Part shown: positions 14,331-22,088 of the stretch, piece by piece | Layout: every line of letters starts with the position of its first letter | How positions within the stretch are numbered: position 1 is the stretch's first letter | NCBI GenBank assembly: GCA_937992195.1 | Contig: CALKKV010000069.1 | Location: forward strand, 1 to 35,619 | DNA: 35,619 bases | Source of the DNA: an uncultured Gammaproteobacteria bacterium | GTDB taxonomy: Bacteria > Pseudomonadota > Gammaproteobacteria > Arenicellales > Poriferihabitantaceae | Reading direction: 5' to 3' | Made by a program: the position numbers and the translations under genes | Notes under the pieces: model-generated | Told to the model about the DNA's origin: nothing | Database searches by the model: none | The model's input: the letters and a program-made list of their open reading frames with translations, nothing else

Positions 14331-15125
14331 TTACAGAGCGCAGTATCCACCATCAACGATCAAACAATGACCAGTGACAAAAGAAGCGGCGTCAGAAGTA
14401 AGAAAAACAACGGGACCAACCATTTCCTTCGCCTTCCCACGACGTACAAGGGGGGTCGCACTTTGAATCGCTTCCTCGAACTCTGGCGTTATCGATTCTT
14501 CACCATTCATAGGGCTATCGGTATATCCTGGATTAATCGTATTCACTCGAATTTGGTAGCGTCCCCACTCTGCGGCTAGCTGACGACACAACTGATCCAC
14601 CCCTCCTTTGGAAGCCCCATAAGCAGCAAGACCTTCAAAAGCCGCAGTGCTGCCGTTGGAGGACACCATTACGATGGTTCCACCCTCACCCTGCTCAATC
14701 ATTTGACGTCCTGCTGCCTGGGCACAATAGAAACAGCTATTGAGATTGACATGCACCACCTGCAACCATTGTTCTTCGGTTAGATGCTCGGGCGGGTTTA
14801 CCTCGATCACGCCATGATTGACCACGATGCCATCGATCCTGCCAAATTGTTGAACACAGCAGTTGATAAGTTCAATACATTCTTCTCTCTCAGTCGCATC
14901 AAATGCTACCGCTATCGCCTCCCCGCCCAGCGCCAGTATCTGTTCCGCTGTCTCCGCAACCTTATCTTCGCTGCGGCCGCATACCACAACCTTCGCTCCG
15001 GCTCCTGAAATCCCAAGGGCCATTTCCCGGCCAAGTCCGTAACCGGATCCGGTGACAATGATTACTTTTTCTTTTAAGCTAAATTCCGCAATCGTATTGA
15101 ACGCTGAATTATCTGATTGACTCAA
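14331..15125 (-). CDS. Short-chain dehydrogenase/reductase (SDR)
   Basis: A 264-residue classical SDR. The Rossmann motif is TGSGYGLG (TGxxxGxG), the structural NHG replaces NAG (VVNHGVI), and the catalytic triad is visible in MVSSNGS ... YGASKGG (Ser, Tyr, Lys). The C-terminus GHCLIVDGGYCAL is typical of FabG- and gluconate-5-dehydrogenase-like members. The residue after the second strand (CGRSEDK) suggests NADP(H). I start at the second of two tandem TTG codons, 15125, which lies 6 bases after AAGGAG; the first is only 3 bases away. It is followed after 114 bases by the adaptor gene. The substrate cannot be read from the sequence. Confidence 0.85.
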   Translation of the reverse strand: MSQSDNSAFNTIAEFSLKEKVIIVTGSGYGLGREMALGISGAGAKVVVCGRSEDKVAETAEQILALGGEAIAVAFDATEREECIELINCCVQQFGRIDGIVVNHGVIEVNPPEHLTEEQWLQVVHVNLNSCFYCAQAAGRQMIEQGEGGTIVMVSSNGSTAAFEGLAAYGASKGGVDQLCRQLAAEWGRYQIRVNTINPGYTDSPMNGEESITPEFEEAIQSATPLVRRGKAKEMVGPVVFLTSDAASFVTGHCLIVDGGYCAL

Positions 15126-15201
15126 CAAACACTCCTTTCAAACTTCAAATTGGATTTCCTGAGGTTACCAAATAAAATCAGGCTCGTCCCGGCTTCAATT
15201 T

Positions 15202-15807
15202 CTAGTTGAGATACCCGGACTCAACGACTGGCGAGCTTGGGCTACTACCCGGATCTTGACCGGCACCGGGCTTCATTTGTTCTGAGGTAGAAGTTTTCCA
15301 ATCTACTTCAAAGCCAACTACTTTGACATTTCCAGGCAGATTCGCGTTAAACAAGCGGTTGTGCCAATACGTTGCAAGATGCGACTCGGAATCTGGCTTG
15401 CAGAGAACCGCTTTGCAACGCAATACATATTTTTGGTTCGCCTGAAAGAAACTTAACTCCAGCAAGTTTGCAGCTAACATACGCTCAACTAATTCACTAT
15501 CCAGAGAAAATAGTGCGGTGAACTGTTCGCTAAATTCTTTTGGATATTGATAGTAATATTCGCACAGATATTTAATCGCATTTTCGTGAACTTTTTTCGG
15601 GTCAACCGTCTTCTGCACCATAAACCGAAATTCAGCAATAACGTCCTTGGGCTCCTTCTTATTGATGACCGTATTGATTTGACCCGCAAACTGACCATCG
15701 ATCTTAACCGACGCTTTTATCCCTTGCGGTGGCACGCCATTTTGTTTTCGCACTGCATGTTGACGGATACGGCATTGCCAACCCAAAAATTCCGCACTTG
15801 ATTCCAT
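15202..15807 (-). CDS. Conserved-looking protein of unknown function
   Basis: A 201-residue soluble protein with no domain I can name. It opens ESSAEFLGWQCRIRQHAVRK, looks mixed alpha/beta, and carries the striking segments YLCEYYYQYPKEFSEQFTALF and LATYWHNRLFNANLPGNVKVV. Such Trp-, Tyr- and His-rich motifs suggest a constrained, real protein. The last 25 residues are a Pro/Ser/Gly-rich tail. It lies between the terminator of the glutamine-synthetase/glx operon and the SDR gene, 76 bases before the latter, so it starts a new transcription unit. It may still belong functionally with the operon upstream; that is inference from position only. Confidence 0.6.
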   Translation of the reverse strand: MESSAEFLGWQCRIRQHAVRKQNGVPPQGIKASVKIDGQFAGQINTVINKKEPKDVIAEFRFMVQKTVDPKKVHENAIKYLCEYYYQYPKEFSEQFTALFSLDSELVERMLAANLLELSFFQANQKYVLRCKAVLCKPDSESHLATYWHNRLFNANLPGNVKVVGFEVDWKTSTSEQMKPGAGQDPGSSPSSPVVESGYLN

Positions 15808-15873
15808 TTATATCACTCTCAAAGTACTAAGTAGTCATCCACATTATCGAAAATTTTTCGAGAATATCAACAT

Positions 15874-15907
15874 AAAAAAACGTGGTACCCGTATGCGGAT
15901 ACCACGT
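15874..15907 (-). terminator. Strong Rho-independent terminator of the glutamine-synthetase/glx operon
   Basis: On the minus strand ACGTGGTATCC, a 6-base loop, GGGTACCACGT (one G-T pair at most), followed directly by seven T. It lies 25 bases after the stop of the 127-residue gene and sets the 3' end of the five-gene operon, separating it from the 201-residue gene. Confidence 0.9.
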
Positions 15908-15932
15908 TCAAGACATACACCAAACTTAAATC

Positions 15933-16316
15933 TTAAAATTTCCGATAGGCATTCATCAGATCCACCATCGGATGATTGGGCGACATCTGAAACTTAATCA
16001 ACAGCTCACGGGCTATCATATCCCGGTCTTGTTGATTGTCTGGAAGCTCAATGTCTGTAGGCACCTGCACCCAACCGTTAATATTACGGTCAAAAACTGC
16101 AGGCTTTCCTTCTTCGTAGCCCATATGCACATCCTCCAGCCAGTTCAGATCGGTCCAACCCATCATCTCCATATATTTAGTTAGAAAAGGAGTACAACGA
16201 TCCATATCAGGCACGAGATTCACATCGTATCGGTAACCAATATGCTGGCCGATCATTTGCTCACGATCAGAATCTACGCCGTCACCCTCAATAAAGTGAT
16301 CAATATTTTCGCTCAT
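15933..16316 (-). CDS. Small acidic protein of unknown function, last gene of the glx operon
   Basis: A 127-residue, strongly acidic protein I do not recognise. It starts 7 bases after AGGAG and 10 bases after the glxD stop, and is closed by a strong terminator, so it is transcribed with the synthase genes. Segments such as IGYRYDVNLVPDMDRCTPFL, MEMMGWTDLNWLEDVHMGYE and FQMSPNHPMVDLMNAYRKF suggest a small folded protein with many aromatic and acidic residues; one Cys, no membrane segment. The tight linkage suggests an accessory subunit, stabiliser or regulator of the glutamine-synthetase/N-methylglutamate-synthase system. That is inference from context. Confidence 0.7.
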   Translation of the reverse strand: MSENIDHFIEGDGVDSDREQMIGQHIGYRYDVNLVPDMDRCTPFLTKYMEMMGWTDLNWLEDVHMGYEEGKPAVFDRNINGWVQVPTDIELPDNQQDRDMIARELLIKFQMSPNHPMVDLMNAYRKF

Positions 16317-16326
16317 AACAATTCTC

Positions 16327-17661
16327 CTAGAAACGAGTCATGTCTGGACGACCAACGGTATGTTGGGTACCAGCCAAAGGAACCTGCGCCAATGCCGAAG
16401 CTTCCATTGTCAAAGCGGCCAAATCTTCTGGCTCTAATGAATGGATATTGGTTTTACCGCAGGCACGCGCCAACAATTGCGCTTCGATTGTCAGCGTGTG
16501 TAAGAAGTTGTAAACCCGCTCTGCCGCTTCGTCCGGATTAAGTCGCGCACGAAGCTTTGGATCCTGGGTTGCAACACCGACAGGACAACGTCCGGTATGA
16601 CAGTGGTAACAATTTCCTGCTTCCACTCCCATTTCATTTGGAAAGTCAGCCTCAGGAATATCTTTGTTACAGTTTAGCGCCATCAACGAACTGTGCCCAA
16701 TTGCAATCGCATCAGCACCCAAAGCAATCGCCTTGGCCACATCGCCACCGTTTCTGATACCGCCGGCGTATACCAGCGAGATCTTGCCAGACATGCCGAC
16801 ATCTTCGATCGCACGACGCGCCTGCCGGATTGCCGCGATCCCCGGGACACCAGTTTCTTCAGTCGCCAGGTGTGGACCTGCGCCTGTTCCACCTTCCATA
16901 CCATCTATATAGATAGAGTCAGGACCGGTTTTTGCCGCCATTCGGACGTCATCATAGACTCGGGCAGCACCCAGCTTTAGCTGAATTGGAATTTCACCAT
17001 TGGTCGCTTCGCGAATCTCGTTAATTTTCAGCGCGAGATCATCTGGGCCCAGCCAGTCTGGATGACGCGCTGGCGAGCGTTGATCAATACCCGCAGGCAA
17101 TGAACGCATTTCCGCAACCTGATCGGTGACTTTCTGTCCCATCAAGTGACCGCCCAAACCGACTTTACAGCCCTGACCGATAAAAAACTCAACACAGTCT
17201 GCAAGGCGCAGATGATTTGGGTTAAAACCATATCGTGACTGAATACACTGATACATCCACTTTTCTGAGTAACGGCGCTCATCCGGTATCATGCCACCTT
17301 CGCCAGAACAGGTTGCTGTTCCAGCCATGGTTGCACCGCGAGCAAGTGCGGTTTTCGCTTCATAAGACAATGCACCAAAGCTCATACCGGTAATGTAAAC
17401 CGGTATATCGAGTTCCATTGGACGCTTCGCCATCGGACCGATTACGGTTTTGGTCAAACACTTTTCACGATAGCCTTCGATTACGAATCGCGTCAATGTT
17501 CCCGGCATAAAAGTCAGATCATCCCAGGTCGGAATCTTCTTGAACAAAGAAAATCCACGCATACGATACCGACCGAGTTCCGACTTAATGTGGATATCAT
17601 CCATCACATGGGGCGGGAAAATAAAACTCTGGCCTAAATTATTTGTATCTCTTTTAGTCAT
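16327..17661 (-). CDS. glxD: FMN-binding glutamate-synthase-like subunit (GlxD / MgsC)
   Basis: A 444-residue protein matching the FMN-binding synthase domain of glutamate synthase, the length of MgsC, the catalytic subunit of N-methylglutamate synthase, and of rhizobial GlxD. Seen: MSFGALSYEAKTALARGA at 93-110, GEGGM at 120-124, the FMN/substrate segment IQLKLGA ... YIDGMEGGTGAGP at 226-263, YAGGIRNGGDVAKA, and an iron-sulfur motif CYHCHTGRC with Cys351, Cys354 and Cys359 (spacing CX2CX4C, versus CX5CX4C in GltB). It should join ammonia or methylamine nitrogen from the amidotransferase subunit to 2-oxoglutarate or glutamate. GAGG lies 9 bases before the ATG. Confidence 0.92.
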   Translation of the reverse strand: MTKRDTNNLGQSFIFPPHVMDDIHIKSELGRYRMRGFSLFKKIPTWDDLTFMPGTLTRFVIEGYREKCLTKTVIGPMAKRPMELDIPVYITGMSFGALSYEAKTALARGATMAGTATCSGEGGMIPDERRYSEKWMYQCIQSRYGFNPNHLRLADCVEFFIGQGCKVGLGGHLMGQKVTDQVAEMRSLPAGIDQRSPARHPDWLGPDDLALKINEIREATNGEIPIQLKLGAARVYDDVRMAAKTGPDSIYIDGMEGGTGAGPHLATEETGVPGIAAIRQARRAIEDVGMSGKISLVYAGGIRNGGDVAKAIALGADAIAIGHSSLMALNCNKDIPEADFPNEMGVEAGNCYHCHTGRCPVGVATQDPKLRARLNPDEAAERVYNFLHTLTIEAQLLARACGKTNIHSLEPEDLAALTMEASALAQVPLAGTQHTVGRPDMTRF

Positions 17662-17684
17662 TTATAAAATCCTCAAAATTAAGA

Positions 17685-18524
17685 CTAGAGCACCAGCTTC
17701 TTTTCAGAAGGCTCAAGGTTGTCGTAGTTCCAAAGCTGCTTTCCAGCCACATACTTCTGCATATTTTCAATGCCACATTGTGGGCTAACGTCATACATAC
17801 CAAGCTTGTGAGTCAACCATTTGACATCTAGCTCAGTGAGATCAGCAGGAACGCAGTCGACACCCAGATCAGCAACTTTGCCGCCAACATAAATTGTGCC
17901 ATCGTACATGGAATCGCCAAGGTTCTTTCCGGCATCACCACAAATAACCATTCGACCCCGTTGCATCATAAAGCCAGAGAAAGCACCGGTACGGCCGCCA
18001 ACAATAATTGTGCCACCCTTTTGGTCGATACCTGTTCTGGAGCCAACGTCGCCGCGGCATACCAAATCACCGCCACGAATTGCTGCGCCAAAAGTTGAGC
18101 CAGCATTACTATCTATAACAACGGTTCCAGCCATCATATTTTCGGCACAGGACCATCCGACTCGACCAGTAATATGGACATTCGGTCCGTCAATAAGGCC
18201 GCACCCAAAATACCCTAAGCTACCCTCATATTTGATTCTTGCACGATTTAAAATTCCGACGCCAACACCATGTCGAGCACGCGGATTCTTAATCGTAATG
18301 TCACCATGGCCTGATTCAAGCAGCTCGCGGATTTTGAGATTAATCTCTGTCGACTCCATTTCATCAGCATCAATGGTCGCGCTCTTGGCGTAATCAACTT
18401 CATGGGCCCAAGGGTATGTAAAGTTTTCTTCCGCACTTGCATCAAAAAAACGCTGCTGTGTTCTGCCGGTTAGCTGCTCGGCATGCAGGCCCATATCATG
18501 GGACTTGTGCTCTACGCTTGCCAT
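17685..18524 (-). CDS. glxC: GltB C-terminal (GXGXG) domain-like subunit (GlxC / MgsB)
   Basis: A 279-residue protein corresponding to the right-handed beta-helix domain of glutamate synthase, here a free subunit. Repeating turns are plain: GYFGCGLIDGPNVHITGRVG, VVIDSNAGSTFGAAIRGGD, GGTIIVGGRTGAFSGFMMQ, GRMVICGDAGKNLGDSMYDG. About 60 residues at the N-terminus precede the helix, and the whole is somewhat longer than my recollection of GlxC/MgsB (about 225-235). It gives structural support to the synthase rather than catalysis. Its start overlaps the end of glxB by 13 bases, with GAGG 9 bases upstream of its ATG; glxD follows after 23 bases. Confidence 0.9.
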   Translation of the reverse strand: MASVEHKSHDMGLHAEQLTGRTQQRFFDASAEENFTYPWAHEVDYAKSATIDADEMESTEINLKIRELLESGHGDITIKNPRARHGVGVGILNRARIKYEGSLGYFGCGLIDGPNVHITGRVGWSCAENMMAGTVVIDSNAGSTFGAAIRGGDLVCRGDVGSRTGIDQKGGTIIVGGRTGAFSGFMMQRGRMVICGDAGKNLGDSMYDGTIYVGGKVADLGVDCVPADLTELDVKWLTHKLGMYDVSPQCGIENMQKYVAGKQLWNYDNLEPSEKKLVL

Positions 18525-19447
18525 ACTCTCACCTCGCCTTCATAGGGATCCCAGGTTTCAATTTCATTAGGAAAGATACTGCGAATAGCCACTTCCTCAG
18601 AAGCAAGACCAACAAATTCATCACTTTCATACAGCACCATCGGTTTTGCTGCCATGACATCTTTAGCCATACCCAGAGAATCACTGGTTGCCACAAGATA
18701 AGTGAAAACACCATCCAGCTCGTCGACAGAGCGCACCATCGCGGCTTCAAGATCATCACCTGCTTCAATACGATCAGCTATATAAACGGCGATTAACTCG
18801 GAGTCGCAATTTGACATGAAACGATGACCGCGACGCTCCATTTCTCGGCGGAACGTCCAATAGTTGGTCAACTGGCCGTTATGCACAACTGATACATCAT
18901 TAAAAGGATATGCCCAGTAAGGGTGCGCAGACCGAATATCAACATCTGATTCGGTTGCCATGCGGGTATGCCCAATTGCGTGAGTACCCTGAAAGCCGGT
19001 AAGCGAATATTGTTCAGAGACTACTGTGGCGTCGCCCAAGTCTTTAATCAGTTCCAGGCCGCGACCAATTGACAGAATTTCGGCGCCTTCGATGTCTTCG
19101 ACATAGTCGGCCATCTTGCGCATATCGCCGTCAAAACTGAAGGTATATCGATACGAATAGTCAGTTGCCTGCTCTTCTTTTACCAGCTTCACGCCCAGCT
19201 CTTTCAAACGCGCATCAACTGCAGCCCTGCGGTCTTTAACTTCCTGTTGGATATCAAAACCACGGTTCATATCTTCTTGCTCTGCAACCTTGAAACGCAT
19301 CACGTACTGACCATCCGTTGGATTGCCGTATAATGCAAATCCAGTGGAGTCAGGCCCACGATGTTTCAGAGATTGCAGCATCGATGTCATTTCTGACCCA
19401 ACATCCGAGCTCTTTCCTCGGTGTATCAGTCCAGCAATACCACACAT
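18512..19447 (-). CDS. glxB: Class II glutamine amidotransferase subunit (GlxB / MgsA)
   Basis: A 311-residue Ntn-hydrolase glutaminase domain. The ORF opens MCGIAGLIHRG, so removal of Met1 exposes the catalytic Cys2. HRGPDSTGFALYG follows, then GHTRMATESDVDIRSAHPYW and VVHNGQLTNYWTFR, the glutamine-binding elements of the family. It matches MgsA/GlxB, which releases the amide group (ammonia, or methylamine from gamma-glutamylmethylamide) and channels it to the FMN subunit. AGAGG is 7 bases before the ATG. Second gene of the operon, behind the glutamine-synthetase-family gene and a small intercistronic hairpin. Confidence 0.92.
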   Translation of the reverse strand: MCGIAGLIHRGKSSDVGSEMTSMLQSLKHRGPDSTGFALYGNPTDGQYVMRFKVAEQEDMNRGFDIQQEVKDRRAAVDARLKELGVKLVKEEQATDYSYRYTFSFDGDMRKMADYVEDIEGAEILSIGRGLELIKDLGDATVVSEQYSLTGFQGTHAIGHTRMATESDVDIRSAHPYWAYPFNDVSVVHNGQLTNYWTFRREMERRGHRFMSNCDSELIAVYIADRIEAGDDLEAAMVRSVDELDGVFTYLVATSDSLGMAKDVMAAKPMVLYESDEFVGLASEEVAIRSIFPNEIETWDPYEGEVRVWQA

Positions 19448-19478
19448 AAGTTTGCCTCTTTACTTTTTGTTAAATTTC

Positions 19479-19500
19479 GCGCCGGACGAATGCCCGGCGC
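19479..19500 (-). other. GC-rich intercistronic hairpin
   Basis: GCGCCGG, 8-base loop, CCGGCGC: a perfect, very stable 7-bp stem in the 84-base gap between the glutamine-synthetase-family gene and glxB, with no T run after it. It may protect the upstream message from 3' decay or lower read-through, giving more synthetase than synthase. Confidence 0.6.
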
Positions 19501-19531
19501 CAGTGAATACAGATCAGTTGTTCGTTGAACG

Positions 19532-21073
19532 CTATGGCAAGCAATCAAGGTATTGATCAAGATCCCAGTCAGTGACCGAATGGTTAAACTTCTCCCACTC
19601 ATCGTTTTTATAGTGATGAAACACTTTGTACATCTCGTCTGGCATTGCCGATCTGATCACTTTATCTTTCGACAGCGCATCAAGCGCTTCTCCCAGATTC
19701 ATCGGAAGCTTGTTCACTTTCTTTCCATCTTCCATTGCCTGATAGATATTTCGCTCTTCCGGCTCACCTGGATCCAGATTACGGGTAATACCGTCATCGA
19801 ATGCCGCCAGTAAGGCACCACCCATCAAGTAAGGATTCACCATCGAATCTACCGAACGATATTCAAAGCGACCGGGCGCAGATACGCGCAAAGCACAGGT
19901 ACGGTTTTGATACCCCCAGTCAGCGAAGATCGGCGCCCAGAAACCGGTATCCCAAAGACGTCGATACGAATTCACAGTTGAAGATCCTATGGAAGTCAGC
20001 GCCTGCAAATGTTCGATTACTCCACCGATAGATTTCAATCCAATTGGACCTGGCTTCACCGGATCAATTTTTGGATCTGGCATAAAGTAGTTCTTTCCGC
20101 CCTCACGATAAGTAAACACACCTTCCATTCCAGGTAGAACTTTTTGATGTAATTTGTTTACCTTATCTTTACCGCCCGACCACAGGGAGACGTTATGGTG
20201 ACAGCCCGAAGCCGAAACATTCATAAACGGCTTGGACATAAAACAGGCGTGTAAGCCGCGCTCTCGACCAACCTGGGCGCAGATTTGCCGATAGGTTGTC
20301 AGACGATCTGAGTTTCTTACGACATCGTCAAACATCCAGTTTAATTCGAGCTGACCGGGCGCATCTTCATGGTCACCCTGAATCATGTCAAAACCCATTG
20401 CGGCAGCATATTCCATTACCTGCATAAAGGCGGGGCGTAGCTCCTCGAATTGATCAATGTGATAGCAGTTAGGCTTCGTTACTCCACCAGCGAGTTTCTT
20501 GTTCTCGTCCAGCTTCAACCACATCATCTCTGGCTCGGTACCCGCGCGCAAATGCATCTTATGCTTGGACTCAAACTCTGAGTGCAGCAACTGCAAATTA
20601 CCACGACAATCTGAAGTCAGGTGCGCACCAGGATTGACCCGCTCTTCCCTGTTTCGGTAACAGGTACAGAAAACGCGCGCAACCCGCTTGTCCCAGGGAA
20701 GTTGAACGAAAGTATCTGGATCAGGAATACCGACAAGCTCAGAAGCTTCTGGTCCATAACCAATATAGTCACCATGGCGATCGACAAACAAGTTTGCGGT
20801 GGATCCGTATACCAGCTGAAAGCCCTTCTCAGCAATACGTTCCCAATGGTCCGCCGGGATTCCTTTACCTACGATTCGCCCGGTAACAGAAACAAACTGG
20901 AAGTAAATGTAAGTTACCCCCAGTTTGTTGATTTTATCTCTTACTTGCTTAACTAACTGTGACCTGCCTTTTTCATTGACTTTTCTTTCGAGGTCAGTAG
21001 AAGTTTGGACGCGTGCCGTGCTGCGTTTCGCTGCAGCTTTTTTCTTGGCTGGGGCTTTTTTCTTAGTCGCCAT
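19532..21073 (-). CDS. Glutamine-synthetase-family ligase (GlnT / GmaS-like) with lysine-rich N-terminal tail
   Basis: A 513-residue ligase of the glutamine synthetase superfamily. I start at 21073, where GGAGG stands 9 bases upstream; the frame is open 20 codons more without a ribosome binding site. Residues 1-26 are a histone-H1-like tail (ATKKKAPAKKKAAAKRSTAR), absent from ordinary glutamine synthetases. Metal and substrate landmarks are kept: GTEPEMMW (about 178-185), GDHEDAPGQLELNW (about 233-246), SASGCHHNVSL (about 288-296), and RVSAPGRFEYR near 375. As first gene of the operon with the three N-methylglutamate-synthase-like subunits, gamma-glutamylmethylamide synthesis (GmaS) is a good hypothesis, but ammonia or another amine cannot be excluded. 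A GntR regulator is encoded divergently. Confidence 0.85.
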   Translation of the reverse strand: MATKKKAPAKKKAAAKRSTARVQTSTDLERKVNEKGRSQLVKQVRDKINKLGVTYIYFQFVSVTGRIVGKGIPADHWERIAEKGFQLVYGSTANLFVDRHGDYIGYGPEASELVGIPDPDTFVQLPWDKRVARVFCTCYRNREERVNPGAHLTSDCRGNLQLLHSEFESKHKMHLRAGTEPEMMWLKLDENKKLAGGVTKPNCYHIDQFEELRPAFMQVMEYAAAMGFDMIQGDHEDAPGQLELNWMFDDVVRNSDRLTTYRQICAQVGRERGLHACFMSKPFMNVSASGCHHNVSLWSGGKDKVNKLHQKVLPGMEGVFTYREGGKNYFMPDPKIDPVKPGPIGLKSIGGVIEHLQALTSIGSSTVNSYRRLWDTGFWAPIFADWGYQNRTCALRVSAPGRFEYRSVDSMVNPYLMGGALLAAFDDGITRNLDPGEPEERNIYQAMEDGKKVNKLPMNLGEALDALSKDKVIRSAMPDEMYKVFHHYKNDEWEKFNHSVTDWDLDQYLDCLP

Positions 21074-21163
21074 AAATTGAATCCTCCATAAAGATTCTGT
21101 TTTGGTAGTCATGTCTATGTGATAGCAAAACAAAAAAGCAGTATCGTTTCGTTATCGCTTTTA

Positions 21164-21206
21164 TTGGATAAACTTTTGGACCATTTTTGGTATAAACTTG
21201 ATCCAA
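21164..21206. promoter_or_regulatory. Imperfect tandem repeats, candidate GntR sites
   Basis: Between the divergent synthetase and GntR genes: TTGGATAAACTTTTGGACC (21164) and TTGGTATAAACTTGATCCAA (21187), two related 19-20 bp units 23 bp apart, so two helical turns. The second is itself an imperfect inverted repeat TTGG...CCAA. A smaller palindrome TCAATTTTGA follows near 21222. The arrangement suits a dimeric GntR/FCD repressor acting on both promoters. Confidence 0.45.
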
Positions 21207-21345
21207 TAATTATCTTACTGGGTCAATTTTGATCGTTGTTCATCTCTGTGCGAGCATTTAACACCCAGTTTGATACGTTTGCAATAGCAAAATGGATCAG
21301 ATATGATCTTTAAATATACCATTATCGAACCATAGTATTTTTGCA

Positions 21346-22029
21346 ATGCAAGAACACCTTCAAGTGACCACTGGATCCGCCGGCGTCTTCAACCGCATCA
21401 GGGACGCAATTGTTGCTGGCGAATATAGCTACAACGAGAGACTTCCCTCTGAGCGGGACCTGTCCGCAGCCTATAAAGCTGCAAGGGGAACGGTGCGCGC
21501 TGCACTACAACAACTTGAAGAAGCAAATCTGGTTAAGCGAAAATTTGGCTCCGGTACATTTGTATCGTTTCGACATGAATTCGAACAAACAGACATTGCA
21601 GAACAAACAAGCCCTCTTGAATTAATCGAAACCCGCCTAGCAATTGAGCCTTACATCGTAAAAATGGTCGTGATGAACGCCAACAACCGCGACCTAAATC
21701 GATTAGAAGAAGTCCTGGAACAAGCAATAGATACTGAATCAGACCCCAATGCTTTTTCCGCAGCTGACGAAGCATTTCATCTGATGCTAGCGTCTTGCTC
21801 GCAAAACCCATTGATGATTTGGATCTACCAGCGCATCAATGATATTCGCAGTCATACCCAATGGAGCGCGCGCAAGAACTATATCCTGACGCCGGAAAAG
21901 ATCAGCGACTATATTTCACAGCATCGCACTTTGTTAGGAGCGATTCGACAAAGAGATCATATTCGCGCTGCTGAGATCATCACCAATCATCTAAAGCAAG
22001 CAAAACAAGACTTGATTGGTCAAGGTTAG
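21346..22029 (+). CDS. GntR-family regulator, FCD (FadR-like) type
   Basis: A 227-residue transcription factor. The winged helix-turn-helix covers about 8-75 (IRDAIVAGEYSYNERLPSERDLSAAYKAARGTVRAAL, GSGTFVS) and the helical FCD ligand domain about 90-220 (LIETRLAIEPYIVKMVVMNA, DEAFHLMLASCSQNPLM, HRTLLGAIRQRDHIRAAEII). FCD domains usually bind a small organic acid with a metal at Asp-His-His positions; DEAFHL and the later HRTL and NHL are candidate ligands. It is transcribed away from the glutamine-synthetase operon across 272 bp holding candidate operators, so it most likely controls that operon in response to an amine or amino-acid-related acid. The effector is unknown. Confidence 0.9.
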   Translation: MQEHLQVTTGSAGVFNRIRDAIVAGEYSYNERLPSERDLSAAYKAARGTVRAALQQLEEANLVKRKFGSGTFVSFRHEFEQTDIAEQTSPLELIETRLAIEPYIVKMVVMNANNRDLNRLEEVLEQAIDTESDPNAFSAADEAFHLMLASCSQNPLMIWIYQRINDIRSHTQWSARKNYILTPEKISDYISQHRTLLGAIRQRDHIRAAEIITNHLKQAKQDLIGQG

Positions 22030-22033
22030 GTTT

Positions 22034-22088
22034 CTTAGAGCTTGACGTACGTTTCATAAAAACGCTTATGCGTGGGTCAAGCTCTTAG
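22034..22088. repeat. Inverted repeat across the 3' ends of convergent genes
   Basis: CTTAGAGCTTGAC (22034-22046) pairs with GTCAAGCTCTTAG (22076-22088), 12 of 13 positions, with a further inner CATAA/TTATG stem. The right arm is the last codons of the GcvT-family gene, which the left arm repeats in reverse. It can form a hairpin in both transcripts and may act as a shared terminator, although no T run follows. Confidence 0.6.
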
